This document shows, one piece after another, positions 35,086 through 47,441 of a stretch of 64,000 nt of DNA (position 1 is the first letter of the stretch; each line of letters begins with the position of its first letter). A program made the translations under genes and the position numbers. The stretch is taken from contig JACGWO010000003.1 in NCBI GenBank assembly GCA_034509735.1, positions 6,820,001 through 6,884,000 on the forward strand. The letters are read 5' to 3'. The notes under the pieces are model-generated. The model made no database searches and had not been told where the DNA came from. It saw nothing but the letters and a program-made list of their open reading frames with translations. This DNA comes from Sesamum alatum. Taxonomy: Eukaryota > Streptophyta > Magnoliopsida > Lamiales > Pedaliaceae.

Positions 35086-36960
35086 GTGTTGTGGCTTTAG
35101 GAATAACATGTTTTTATGTGATGAGAATGTTCAACATGTTTAATTTGCTTTTGGAAAGCATGTTTTATGGTTTTAAGCATGATTATGTGTTTAGAAGAAT
35201 ATGTGTTAATTTTGCTTCTAATTATGGATATCCATGCATTTTTGAAAATTGGATTTTCTGTAAATGCATGTTTTAGTTTCAATTTTTATGCAGGTATTTA
35301 ATAAAAAAAAAAAAATTGGGTTCAAAACAGTGCAGTCGGCAGTAGCTGCCGGCCGCACAGTGCCAGCGCGCGCGCGCGCGCGCACAGCTTTGTAGTGCTG
35401 CCGGCCAGACGGTTTCGAACGGTTGGGCCGTTTTTGCCGTTTTTACCCAGAAAATTGAATTTTCCACATTTCTGCATATTTTCTGAAATGATTAATTTTG
35501 GCTAATTTTAATTTTAGTTAAATTGGATTTTTCTAAAATTAAATTGTGTCTTAGATTAATTTGGAAATGATTTCCAAACAAAAAAATATTTTTTGGTACA
35601 TTGGATGTATGATACTTGATATCCATTTTTAATTGCATTATTAATATATATATTTCTGCATATAATTATGTTGTTGTTTATGATATTGGATATCATTTTT
35701 ATAAATGCATTGGATGTATTTATTTATTGGGCATATTTATATTTGATATAAATGTGTATTAATTGTTTATTGGATAAATAATGGGGATGATTACAAAGCC
35801 CATGGCCCTTATGTATGGTTTAATTTTTGTTGGGTGAGGCCTGCGTGCCTCTTTGTTTTATTATTCTCTTTCTCTCTCTCGTTTTTAGCCTTGAAATATT
35901 AAGGCTTGCTTTCTCCCTCCTTCTGTACTCCCCCAACTTCTGATTGGGGTTTCTTATTTAAGTTGTAATGAGTGTAGTTAGGTTGGTGAGGATTTATTTT
36001 TTGTAATAAATTGTAAGGAAGCATTTCCATGTCGATGGAGGCCCAAGAAGACGCCCGTTGGACGGAGCCCGCGATGGAGAGTCCAAAAGAATAAAGAGGT
36101 GTTACAAGGCCCATTAGAATGATACTGGGTTATAATTTTGTAATAGTGTAGGCCACCCTAGATTGACCATAGATCCACTGCAGGCTCAGTGGATCACATA
36201 GGATTGGGCTTGTGATCATCCAACAGGGGCGTGCTAGGTTTATTTTTTGCATGTGGTGTATGTTTTAATATTTGATGTATGATGTGTTTGGAATGCATCT
36301 CTTTATATTCAATGTTAGAACTCAAGCATGCAAACTTTCTTAATGATGAGGTCTCGGTCACACATAAACTTAACTCTCACTTGGATGGTCCAAGTAAATA
36401 TTAGGCCCATTAATGGATTAAAAAGTCAAATGGTTTGATTTAAATCCAAGCCTTCCATCCATAGCAATGTAGTGAGTAAGGTACTTTGACCCATTCGTGG
36501 TCTCACGAGTCGTGGCACGTTTGGAATGGAAGAAAGCTATGCTATTGTTATGAACAAACGAATATGCTCCTATTTCCCTGTATCACGAGTCGTGGGGGGC
36601 AATAGTTGAGATATTCATTTGGTTGATGAGTCGGGCCTAACGCTGAGTAACATGATTCGCTTGGAGTCCTCGGGATTATGTGAAGAGGCGAGGAAAAATA
36701 ACTTGGGGATCTCATTAGATGAGAATGGTATAGGTTACCTCCCACAAAGCCTTTTTCCGTGTGAATCGTAAAAGCGGGGCATGGACAAATGCGTTTGTGG
36801 ACCTCAAGCCCACTAGGAAATGGTTTCCCGGAACCCCATTTGAGAGTGATGGGCTTTCACAGAAATAGTGGGAGGGGTTAATGACCAAAGACCAAGTCTT
36901 AACTTGAACATAATATTACTATAATCTACTTAATGTTTTTCTGTTTACATTTTGAATGTA
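35086..36960 (+). other. Copia B leader
   Basis: A non-coding leader with an alternating CG tract at 35366-35383 inside a GC-rich block and the paired GTCTCACGAGTCGTG motif at 36500-36514 and 36580-36594 (second copy one mismatch). No gene. Confidence 0.85.
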
Positions 36961-37800
36961 TATGTCTAAGAATCCACTAACGCAAATACTAGAGGCTAAT
37001 ATGTTTAATGGAACAAACTACAACGACTGGCTGCAAAATTTTAAGATAAGTCTTACATTTCGAGAACCAGACTTACATTCTGGATAAGGATCTTCCTCAG
37101 GCCTTGCCGGATGGGTTAATGCCTCAAGAATGCTTGGCGTTCGAGAAGATGCATGTTGACCATCGGTAGGTCCGCAACATCGTACTGGCGTCGATGACTA
37201 ACGAGATCCAGTAGCAGTACGATAGGCTAGATGATGTTGGCTCGATTATGCTTCATTTGCAAGATATCTATGCGGTCTCGGACCAGCATGTTAGATACGC
37301 TGCAACGAAGGCATTCTTCGGAGCTAAGATGACAGAAGGGTCGTCTGTATAAGAGCATGGAGTGATGATGCTATCCCTTGTGGAGAAGCTCAAAGACCTC
37401 CAAGCTAATCTTGAAAAAGAGACATACATCGACGTGATCCTTCAGTCTCTTTCTACCTCCTTCGACCAATTTATTGTCGACTTGATAAATATGTTGGTTC
37501 GGTACGAGGCAATGATTGAAGAATCTGCGCCGGCGGTACTAGTGGGAGAGGCGTTGACCTCGGAAGCGAAAGGCAAGGGTGCCGGACGCTGGAAGAGGAA
37601 GAAAGCTAAGACAACATCAGCCGCTGCTAGCACTTCGGGTGATCCTGTTACACCGCTGGGCGGAGGTAAAGGAAAGAGGAAGAGGGTTCGGCAGTCAAAG
37701 TCATAGATTCCAAACGATGTGTGCATTAATTATCGCCAAAAGGGACATTGGAAGAGGGAGTGTCCCAAGCTCCTCTCCAATGAAGGTATATTTGGATTGA
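36961..37800 (+). pseudogene. Copia B gag, decayed
   Basis: MSKNPLTQILEANMFNGTNY at the start matches family A gag. Frameshifts and stops follow, then a 114-codon frame (37362-37706) with LVEKLKDLQANLEKETYIDV and a basic GRWKRKK tract. The zinc knuckle reads CINYRQKGHWKREC, with the second Cys replaced by Tyr. Non-functional. Confidence 0.9.
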
Positions 37801-40064
37801 GTACCAACATGATTATTATTCTACTCTTTGGTATTGGATACCAGTTAATCATAATCTGCGAATGGTTTGCAGATGGTTATGAGTAGAAAGCCCAGACAGG
37901 TCCTAAGGCTTAGCGATGGCAGGGCCACTGCTGCAAAGATAGGGACTAGTTAGGCTTAGCATAGCAGTGATCATGTTAGGATAGAGTTTGAAAGGAAATA
38001 TGTAACCTGGCATGATCGAAGTATGTTTTTATGTACTGTTGGACAATTTTTTTAATTACATACGTTTGATCAATAAAATTACTTTATTTGACAAAGAATG
38101 ACTATTCTTGTCTGCTAGGTGAGATACATAATAATCCTTAAACATTATCCCATAATTGGATTATGAGCACTCAAATCAAATGATTAAAATGGATAATCAA
38201 GATAAACTTACGAATTTGGCATCCATAGCTAGGGTGGTTTTTCCTTTAGTTAAGGATGAGGAAGTTGGAAGATTCAAAGAGTCTAGCAATAGACAATTTG
38301 AGTCGACTAGCTTACAAGTGCTCTCTAAGATGGAAAGACTATAAGGCTTATTTGTTGGACCAAGTGGGCTTGCCAAAAGTCTATCGGATTGGATCCATTT
38401 AGACATTCGTAGGTTACTGAATACACAACACTAGAAGAGGGTTCACAAGTCTAAGGACCTTGGATAGGTTCGGGGAATTAGACTTGGAGTGGTGAACCAA
38501 GCTGATTGCAAAATTAAACCTCTCGATTAGATCGAAAGGGCGTGTATTTAGTACGAGTTCTTGAATATCCAGATGAGAATGGAATTCTCACTCAGTGGAA
38601 TTCTTCCTGTAAGGACCATGGTTGAACGGTCTCTGATAAGGGAGAAATCGAACCTTGTTATACTTGGTTCGATTGGGGTTTCACTGGATTACCTTAAACC
38701 GTCTAGACATAGACTTGAAAGGTTGCTAAGTTGAGAAACATGGCATTTTCTAATAGTCATGATCTAGTTGCCATATAGGATATGGTTGGCAAGCCTGCAT
38801 CCTACAAAGTTCTTGAGTACATGAGATGATCCCACATATGTCAAGAGACTAGTGGGAGACAAATTAGACTAGGTGTTTGATTTGTGCAGGTTTAATGTAG
38901 AATAATGCAAACATCATTTGTAATTATTATTCCACTGACTATATTCCAGTCCTCCTAGGGATAACCAGAACACCTTAGTTACTTAAGAGGCATAGGTTTC
39001 TGGGCCTATCCGGTCAATTGGATTATCATCCAAAAGATACAAGGAGAAGCGATGTTGGACATCGGGTTTGGATCAATGACTTAGAGCTATTGGATCCTTC
39101 ATGAAAATTCAAACTGGGTTTGAAATTCTGTATAACTGGAATATTTGTTTTGACGAGTTCATACGGAGTGTGACTCGATCTGTAATAGGCTTTAAGGTCA
39201 GTGGGAGGATAGTTTTGTTCCAGGTGTTTAGTGTGTAATGTCTTATTCATTTGGAATGAATTTAAGATGTTAGGAAACACTGAAACACGAGCGTTGTTCA
39301 TGCAATTCTCCATGATAGGATTCCTTTATACAGGGTTAAGCTATTCAAGACTCAGTCACGTTAGACTAATGAGAAAGCTTAGATGTTTGACATCCCCTAC
39401 ATCTTTGCCTTAGGCAACATGAAAATGTTGTTCGTGCATTGGGCCTGATGTTGTGTATGCTTTGGGCATAACAACGGTTATTGGGTTTGTGCCGAGAAGG
39501 CAGTAGACAGCTGTTGAGAATATCTTTAATACCTGAATAAGGATTAAAGAAGCGTTCTTAATGCACGTTTTGTGGAGGGTTGATTCTAGAAGGCTATAGC
39601 GATACTAGCTTCCAGAATCATGTGAATAATGTTTAGTCTCAATATGTATATACATTTGGACTTAATGGTGAGTGTTGTAGCTTGGAAAGGTTTCAAGCAG
39701 GATACCATAACATGTCATTATGAAAGTCGAATGTATGGCGACTTTGGAAGTCGTTTCTGGAAAGTGGTTTGGATTGAAAACCGCATCCATAGGATGGATG
39801 TGGTGCCTAGCACCGCCGAGCCAGTAGTTGCCTTGGAGGCGAAGAACTAGGCTTCGGCAAAAGCGTTTTCGGCCCGAGATCTCATCACAGATCCACGGAA
39901 AATTTTTAGACAACCACCATTTGCAGGCAGCAATGGTAGGAAGAGGTGACACGGTTGGACCATGTCACTTCGGCAGAGAAATATAGTAGACCCACGAGAC
40001 CGAGCTAGTATCGTACATTGCTCATGCTCAGAAGGTTCTGAGCAACATGGGTAATTGGCATTGT
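37801..40064 (+). pseudogene. Copia B pol remnants
   Basis: Only scattered, frameshifted scraps remain. Around 38830 YVKRLVGDKLD matches family A integrase, and around 39590-39960 pieces match the RNase H end (EGYSDTSFQ-like). Most of integrase and RT is missing, so this is an internal deletion derivative. Confidence 0.75.
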
Positions 40065-40079
40065 GGTCAAGTGGGAGAT
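40065..40079 (+). other. Copia B polypurine tract
   Basis: GGTCAAGTGGGAGA directly precedes TGTTAGAATAGG of the 3' LTR, identical to family A. Confidence 0.8.
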
Positions 40080-42276
40080 TGTTAGAATAGGTGACCAGAA
40101 AGTCAATTAGATTGGCTGTTATGGGAACTATTCGTCGATCATTATCAAAGTAATATTATACTGATGGATAAAGTAAGTATTCATCATTGGCAAAATGTGT
40201 TTGTTGTGCTTACTACTTACATTGAATGTGTTTCAATGTCACAACAAATGCCCACAGACCGATTGGTTAAACCCATTGAGTTGAGCTGCGCATAGGTTGG
40301 CGGCTATGAAACCAATTCCTTAAGGGTCGATCTGAAACGTTCCAAGTCGAGGACCTCGAGACTGGGCCTCGAGTGTCCTATAGAGACTTGCACTAAGTAT
40401 TGCATTCACTGGGTGAGTGCCGAGTTTCATCGGTGCCAGACGTAGGTCGTCTATGCAATTTTAGTGGGTTAGTTGACAAGATAGTCGATTGACTGGACTG
40501 ACTCGCGGGAATCGTCATATAGAAGCCTTGGAGGCTTGGTCGGTATGACTAGAATTCCCGGTTCCGATAGTACGGGATTAGTCCTCGAACTTGAGGAATC
40601 ATGGCCGTCGCATGCATATGAAGGTTGTATCTTGGATTTGGCGAGAGGTGACTGTGTCTTTGATATGGTCATTATAAGCCTTGTCCAGTGTAGTCGGAGT
40701 ATGTAGTGAGGACGGTGGATTCCAATAGAGAATCTGTCCCCCGTCAGTATTTGATAGCTATGTCTCCTATGCGCTTTGAGATGGTTTCGTCTCATTAAGT
40801 CTACGACCGTAGCAATTGGTCGAGTAGGGAATGGTTCCCTAGGTCGACATAGAGTAAACGCGTCTCGAGTTTGTAGCATAGTTGCCTAGTCCAGGATGGG
40901 AACCGACGCCCAATTCCATTCCCTAGACTAAGGCCGGGAGATGGTCGACAGAAGGACTGTACATGTATGGAATTCGGAGCCTAAATGTTCACGCCAACAT
41001 TCACCTAGTCTCTAGTGGCATGGACCGTTGCTAGATGGCCACCCATGGTAACGGGCATTTCTGATTAATGGTTAATCAGAAATAATTAATTAAATTAGAT
41101 TTAATTAATCAATTGTGTTGGACACAAGCCCAAGTCTAGCTGAGGGTGAACCTAAAGAGTCACACACAAATCACTATGGAAGTAGTGGAATTAATTTGGA
41201 ATTAATTCTGGAAGAAGTGAATTAATTTAATTGGATTAAATTAATTCAAGGAGAATATAAATGATTGGATCATTTATTGAGAAAATCCATTGGATGGATG
41301 GCCCAAGAATTAATTAATTGGATTAATTAATTTTGGGCTTAATACCTTTAAATTAATTGGATTAATTTATTGGGTTTCGTTTAATTAATTGATTGGATCA
41401 ATTAATTAGTGTTTGAGCTTATGTTTATTTAATTGGATTAAATAAACTTTTGGATTTTAATAAGGTTCAAAATTAATTGGATTAATTTAAAACCCATGGA
41501 TCACTTGATTTAATTTGATTAAATTAAGACCGGTCAAAACCGGTCCATGACTTAAAATTAAAGCTCAAAGGTTTGATGCAAGTTTAAGAGGAGTTGAAAG
41601 TCCTCCATGTAAGCAATGATGTGGCTCCATGTAAGTAATGATGTGGCTTGCCATGATGGCTAGGTGGTCCACATATTGTGCTAACATGGTTGGAGGTTGA
41701 GCACAAGTTGTGCATTAGTGTGTAGGTGGTTTTGGAAACTACCTACAACTACACAACACATGTATACACTTTTCAACTCCCTAACTTGCACTCCCTAACA
41801 CACAAGCCACGAAATTTCCAGCTTTTTCTCCTTCTTTTGAGTTCTCTTTGAATTGGATTCAAGATGAGAACATGAGAAAGACGTATACACTAATCAATAG
41901 TGTAATACGTTTTTCATTTCTTCCTTGATCTAGCTTCTACCTAGCAGTAGATGTAGATTTACTTCCATTGCTGTGGTGTGGACAAATTAGAGGGGTTCTA
42001 ATTTGAATCCTAAGGTGAACGGAAAAGGAACAAAGAGGGGATCAAAGCTTGTTGCCGTTGTACATGTGAAACGAAAAAGGTATAATTCTATTTAAATTAT
42101 TGTACTTTTTGTTTCCTCCTCTAGCCACATGTTCAAGCATATTTTTATGTATGTTATTATGCTTTTGAATACACCCAACGCCCGGGAATTCAGAGGGAAC
42201 ACCCCTTTGAAATCGTTTTTAAATTTCTTTTATTTTACGCTTTCCGCCGCGTTCTCGGGCTGTACCGATTCTTTCA
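40080..42276 (+). repeat. Copia B 3' LTR
   Basis: 2197 bp with TGTTAGAATAGG at the start and GATTCTTTCA at the end. Gypsy RT resumes directly at 42277. Confidence 0.95.
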
Positions 42277-42620
42277 AAAACAAGTATGACGGTGGTAAAA
42301 AATCAAAATGATGAGTTGGTGCCGATGAGAGTGGAAAATGGGTGGCGTATGTGCATAGATTTTAGGCGGCTAAATCTAGCAACATGCAAGGATCACTTCC
42401 CGTTGCCCTTCATTGACCAAATGTTAGAACAACTTGCCGGAAAATCTTACTTTTGTTTTCTTGATGGGTTTTCAGGATATTATTAAATTGCCATAGCTCA
42501 AGAGGATCAAGAAAAGACAACCTTCACATGTCCTTTTGGTACCTTCGTCTTTAGATGAATGCCCTTCGGGTTGTGCAATGCCCTATGTACGTTCGCTTTG
42601 GACGTAGCGCAGTGCAACTA
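42277..42620 (+). pseudogene. Gypsy reverse transcriptase, middle part
   Basis: The frame reads KTSMTVVKNQNDELVPMRVE, GWRMCIDFRRLNLATCKDHF, PLPFIDQMLEQLAGKSYFCF and LDGFSGYY, then a stop, with IAIAQEDQEKTTFTCPFGTF and MPFGLCNAL further on. This is gypsy RT up to the motif before the catalytic DD box. It then jumps straight into LTR sequence, so the DD box, RNase H and integrase are lost. Confidence 0.93.
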
Positions 42621-42624
42621 CTCT

Positions 42625-43597
42625 TTCCTGATTTTACGAAAGATAGACGCATAGAAAGAGGACTCTGAAGTTGGCATGAAAAGAGGAATCTGAAGTTACG
42701 TAGCAAGAGGACTCTTAATTATAAAAGGGAGACTAGAACGCAGAGAAAAAGATCATCCTTGGATCATCGTTGTTTTCTCTCTTTCTCTGAATTCATGCTT
42801 TCGTTTAGAATGTTTTGTTTTGCTATGAACATGTGTAGTCGCTAATTTTCTATTCCGATTCAAGGGAAACGTTAACCTTATTCTTATGTTTTGAGATCTT
42901 GAATTTATTCCGATTTCGCCAAGTATTTCTCGTCTTGATTTACTGTTAACGGAATGATTGTTATTGATAGATCTGACAATTCGATTCAATATTAATTGTT
43001 CTAATGCTATCCATGAGTTCAGTGATCCGTAATTGTCATGAATGAATGGTATAAGTAGCGAGCAAATTTATTATGTGCTTTGCATGATTTATTTGTGGGG
43101 ACGAGAAAACTAAGTTAGATAATTGCAGCTATCTCAATTGTTTGATCTAGATTCAACTATTTTCATTGATGCAAATGCTATTATTGATGTGATATGGAAC
43201 GCTATCGTGCCCAGTCTTGATATAATAAGTTTGGATTTAGATGCTTGAGTCAAATCCACTACGATAGGAAAACAGGAATTTGTTATGGCTATCCTAATGA
43301 ATTTCAGAGTTGAATGCTTGGTTATGGAATTAACCCTTAGTGATTGTGATAAACATAATGATTGGTGAGACGAACCCCCTTGAATTGGACTTTTCATCTA
43401 TAATCTCATCTAAGTTATTTACTCTTCTTTTTGCTAATTTAGTTCATTCATATTTCGTACTCTATTCATACCCCTCTTTTTTGTTATTACTATTAGATCG
43501 AGAAATCAATCAATAATTCCCTAGGGACTCGACCTGGTTCCACGACTACTATAATTTAGAATCAGTATTTATATTTGACGGCTTCGACAACCGATTA
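42625..43597 (+). repeat. Gypsy 3' LTR, first ~380 bp missing
   Basis: Matches 29105-30083 from CTCTTTCCTGATTTTACG to ACAACCGAT; the terminal CA is TA here. The missing start is part of the same deletion that removed the end of pol. Confidence 0.9.
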
Positions 43598-43822
43598 GTC
43601 CGTTAACTTTGAACACTCAAGAGCCAGTCTAAAATCTGTCATCTGCCACTGTGGCCTATCCACGCCAGTCTTATCCCGTTTCTCCAATATTTCATTAAAA
43701 TCCCCAGCGCACATCCATGGAGCATCCGATTAACTGCTCAATAGAACCAACTGATCCCTAATCAGCCTCCTACGCGATGGATCCGGGTCCCCATAAAAGC
43801 CCATAAACCGCAGATTATTCCC
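43598..43822 (-). pseudogene. LINE ORF2 endonuclease fragment (5'-truncated end)
   Basis: The minus strand reads GNNLRFMGFYGDPDPSRRR and, after a frameshift, PWMCAGDFNEILEKRDKTG and MTDFRLALECSKLTD. GDFN is the endonuclease active-site motif. The LINE ends at 43822 next to the target duplication. The downstream continuation (CNRRQHPD...) is at 28723 beyond the gypsy element. Confidence 0.92.
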
Positions 43823-43833
43823 CATACCAGAGT

Positions 43834-45212
43834 TATAAGAAGAAATAATTAAAATGCAAAGAAAATTGCAACATGCTATAAATATGTGAAATATCAAAAA
43901 GAAGAAGAAGAAAAAACAGGTCAACGCTGTTCTTCATTTTATTGGCTATTTATAAAGTTACTTGGATACAGGCTAAATTATATTTTTTGCCCTGCATATT
44001 ATGACCCCATTTATGGGGGCCCTTAACAATTACAGGGCCTTGTATTAATTACTGTTCCACTTGCATAACTTATACCACCAAAGGTTGTGGTATAAGTTAT
44101 CATGTGATTTTATACAACAATAAATTCTAGGGGCAAAAGTTCATCTTACCCTACAATAATAGTGGATTAGCTCACCTACCAACATTACACCAAAACAAAC
44201 CCACTTTCCTTATCTTTTTCGGGTCATTTGCAGCAGAGGCCAAGAAGATCAAAATTCAGGTGAGTACTTCGCCTTTGTCCTCTTCTTGTTGGACTCCATT
44301 TTTGTTCTAAAGTTCATACTAGTGAAGAACATACATTTGGCTGAGAGAAATAGTGATTTTTCTGCACTATATGCTTGAATGTGACCATTGTTAAAATATA
44401 TATATATATATTTTATGTTTTGGTGGGATTTACTAATAAAATATCTTCACATTTGATTTAAGGTGTATATTGTTAATGAATGCCTAAATAAATTAGTGAA
44501 AAAGAACAAAAAGAAAAAATAAAACAGGCGAAATTTGAAGGAAATAAAGAAAAAACAAAATAAATAGAACAAAGAATTTAAACAAATTAATTACCTCAAT
44601 GCACCCGACACTTAAATTCTGATTCCTCACGAAAATTTGCACAGGATTTTCTTCAAAATTATTGTGCAAAATTAGGGTATGCATACAAAGAACATTTGGG
44701 AGAAAATGGTGGTTTCAATAAATTGTACTAAAGGGCTAATGGATAATTTTGGCATGAAATACATATATATTCACCAAAGTAAACACTTAACATATTTATC
44801 TGATTTTAATAATACATGTAAGTAAACATATCACAATTAATACAGAGTTTTTTTTTATCATTCATTTAGTTCAACATAATCCTATCACTCATTTAATACC
44901 GTCCTCAAAGTAAACGGGGCTTATGTATATTAGATAAGGATCATATATAAAGGGTTGGCAAATGGTACCCCAAAACTTTTTCTTTTTTTGGCAATTACAT
45001 GACTCTGGCTACCGAATTTTAAAAGTGGCCGAAAATTGATGAGGTAAAGTAGGTTTTGTTTGGGGCAGAGACTTGGATAGCTAAATTGATGGCCGAAAAT
45101 CCATTGTAAAAAGAGGGGATTTTATTTTTGAATGATTTGGATAGCTGAATTAGATAGCAGAGACTTGATTGCATTAAAATTTGATGGAATAATATTTTTT
45201 GTACCATCAAAT
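43834..45212. other. AT-rich DNA between LINE and copia A3
   Basis: No gene is recognised. A 14 bp-arm hairpin lies at 44065-44100 (ATAACTTATACCAC / GTGGTATAAGTTAT). A segment at 45143-45209 recurs inverted at 57737-57803. Frames are AT-rich low-complexity sequence. Confidence 0.5.
45143..45209 (+). repeat. Dispersed repeat, inverted copy at 57737-57803
   Basis: AGCTGAATTAGATAGCAGAG through TGATGGAATAATATTTTTTG and GTACCATCA matches the complement of 57737-57803 with few differences. The element type is unknown. Confidence 0.85.
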
Positions 45213-47441
45213 TGAAGGACAAGCGGATCCGCCCGGGAGCGGGAGCGGAAGCGAGAAAGCGTGGAAAGTGCGTAAATTTAAATCAAATTCAAAATACGCG
45301 AATCCCAAGGGGTGTACCCTTGGGTGCTCAACCGGGCGTTCGATGTAGGATGTGTAAATATTAAAACATATATTTAAACACATAGGGCATAGATATACAA
45401 TTGAAATCAATCAAAGCGTAATAAACCGTTACCTTTGATTGTTTAGCGTATGCTCCCAGCTACTAGCGTTGTTCCTTCTCCGGAATGCTCACGAAATCCA
45501 AACGTATGGATTCTCCAAAGGTGATCCACACCACACCGGAAGAAACACACGTTCTTCTTGCTAGAAAAGAACGGGTTTAGGAAGGAATCGGTTTAAGAGA
45601 AGAACACTATGAATTAGTGTTCTCTTAAACTTACTTTGTTCTTCTTCTTGATTCAAAATCAAGTGAAGAACACAAGTGTAAGAGAGGGAGGGAGCACGAA
45701 ATTTTGAGAGAGAGGAGAGGATTTTTGTCTTCTCTTTTTCCTAGAAAAAGATGAATAATGAATCACTTATGCTTGGTGTTGTATATTCTAATATATATAC
45801 ATAATTAATGTGATTATTGGAATGTGTTTAGGTTCATCCAAGGATGTCTAGATTCATTCCAATTAATCACCATCAATTCTTCAATCAAGCCTACCAAAAT
45901 TTATGGTATGATCAAATCATACCAAAAGGGAAGAGCTTGATTGGAGTTGATTTGTCTCTTTCCAAAAGAGATAAGTCAACATACCACCTAGCATGAAACA
46001 TGGCTGATTTTGCTTCCTCCAAGGGAGCATGTCGGCCATGTTTGATTAAGGAAAGAAGTCCAACTTCTTCCCATTCCAAATTAGGAATTATTTCTCCTCT
46101 CGGGTATAATTTAATGGACCGGGTTTTATCGTAATCCAATTGCGACGAACCCAATATTAAATCCAATTTAATGTCCACTTAAATTATTCCCGTTGATCTT
46201 TTAGTCTAATTAAAAGATCCAACGTCTCAACATCTCAACTTTCCATATTTAATTGAAAATCCAATTTACCGATTAAATGAAAGCCCGATACAATATCGGC
46301 CCATCCATCCAATGGACTTTTCCCTTAAGTAATCCAATTACTTATTTTATCCTTCGAGATTGACTCCAAGTCGATCTCTCAACCTCCTCGGTGATTTGTG
46401 TGTGATCGTTTAGGTTCACCCTCAGCTAGACTTGGGACCGTGTCCCACAAGGGCCCGTTACCATGGGTGGCCGTCTAGCAACGGTCCATGGCACTAGAGA
46501 CTAGGTGAATTGGCGTGAACATTTAGGCGCCGATTCCGTACGGGTACGATCCTTCCGTCTACCGTCTCCCGGCCTTAGTCTAGGGTATGAAATTGGGCGT
46601 CAGTTCCCATCCTTGACTAGGCATCTATGCTTAATACTCGAGACTACGTATGCTTCATTGCATCGATACAGGAAACCATTCCCTGTTCGACCAACCACTG
46701 TGGCCACAGCTTCAAAGAGCATGTACGTGTCTCCGAGTGCACAGGAGATACCTCTGTCATATACTGACAGGGGACGAATCATCTTCTTGGAATCCACCGT
46801 CCTCGCTACACATTCCGACTGCACTGGACAAGGCTTATAATGATCATCTTACAGAATGATCACCTCTCGCCAGATCCAAGATACAGCCGTCCTGTGCACG
46901 TGACTGCCATGATTCCTCAAGTTTGAGGATTACTCCCGTACTATCGGAACCGGGGAAATCCAATCATACCGACCAAGCCTCAAAGGCTTCCATATGATGA
47001 TCCCCGCGAGTCAGTCCAGTCGGCTCGACCCCAGTCGACCAACCCATCAAGATCGTGTAGGCGTCCCACGCCTGTCGCCGATGAAACACGACACTCATCC
47101 AATGAACACGACTCTTGACGCAAGTCTCAATAGGACTCTCGATGCCCTGTCTCGAGGTCCTCGACTTGGAACGTTTCAGACCCAACTCTTAATCAGTTGG
47201 TTTCATGACCACCATCCAATGCGTGGCCCAACTGCACGAAGTGTTATCCATGGTCTGTGGGCTTTGTTGCGATATAAGTTAAACACCGTTTTAACAAATG
47301 TAAGATGAGCGCAACAAAGAAGGTACCATTGGTGACGAATACTCATCTTATTCATCACATAATAATATTACATTCACATCAAGTTGTCGGATAGGTTACA
47401 AATTGCCAAACCTATTGGCTTTCTGGTCACCTATTCCAACA
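45213..47441 (-). repeat. Copia A3 3' LTR
   Basis: 2229 bp, collinear with the A1 LTRs. The last bases before the polypurine tract read ATTCCAACA where A1 has ATTCTAACA. Confidence 0.96.

Larger units (their letters stand above)
32892..42276 (+). mobile_element. Ty1/copia element B inserted in the gypsy RT
   Basis: Plus orientation: LTR about 32892-35064, PBS, leader, decayed gag (36961-37800), scraps of pol, polypurine tract and LTR 40080-42276. The left LTR lacks its first roughly 48 bp (TGTTAGAATAGG...), and gypsy codons for the expected SDSKWVSPV region are also missing. A deletion therefore spans the left border, and no target duplication can be scored. Gag and LTR resemble family A but are clearly diverged. 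Confidence 0.93.
28724..43597 (+). mobile_element. Athila-like Ty3/gypsy element, decayed, inserted in the LINE
   Basis: Plus orientation: 5' LTR 28724-30083, tRNA-Asp type PBS, gag, protease, start of RT up to 32891, then copia B, then more RT (42277-42620) and directly a 5'-shortened 3' LTR (about 42625-43597). RNase H and integrase are deleted. LINE sequence lies on both sides in matching orientation, so the target was the LINE endonuclease region. The flanks CTAAG (28719-28723) and GTCCG do not form a clear target duplication, and about ten LINE codons are missing at the junction. Confidence 0.9.
12033..43833 (-). mobile_element. One LINE insertion, split into four pieces by nested insertions
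   Basis: A minus-strand, 5'-truncated L1-type LINE. Its ends carry an 11 bp target duplication with one C/T difference: CATACTAGAGT at 12033-12043, directly before the poly(T) that is the LINE's poly(A) tail, and CATACCAGAGT at 43823-43833, directly after the truncated 5' end. LINE-derived segments in minus-strand order are 43822-43598 (endonuclease), 28723-27257 (end of endonuclease plus first half of RT), 16808-15405 (second half of RT plus zf-RVT) and about 12275-12045 (3' UTR and tail). The coding order is collinear across all breaks. Intervening DNA is organelle-like sequence, copia A1 and a gypsy element with copia B inside. Stops and frameshifts are present, so it is dead. Confidence 0.85.

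Noticed and set aside
32892..42276. Reading copia B and A as the same family
   Set aside because: Polypurine tract and gag start agree, but LTR ends, leaders and much of the LTR interior differ clearly, so they are related families.
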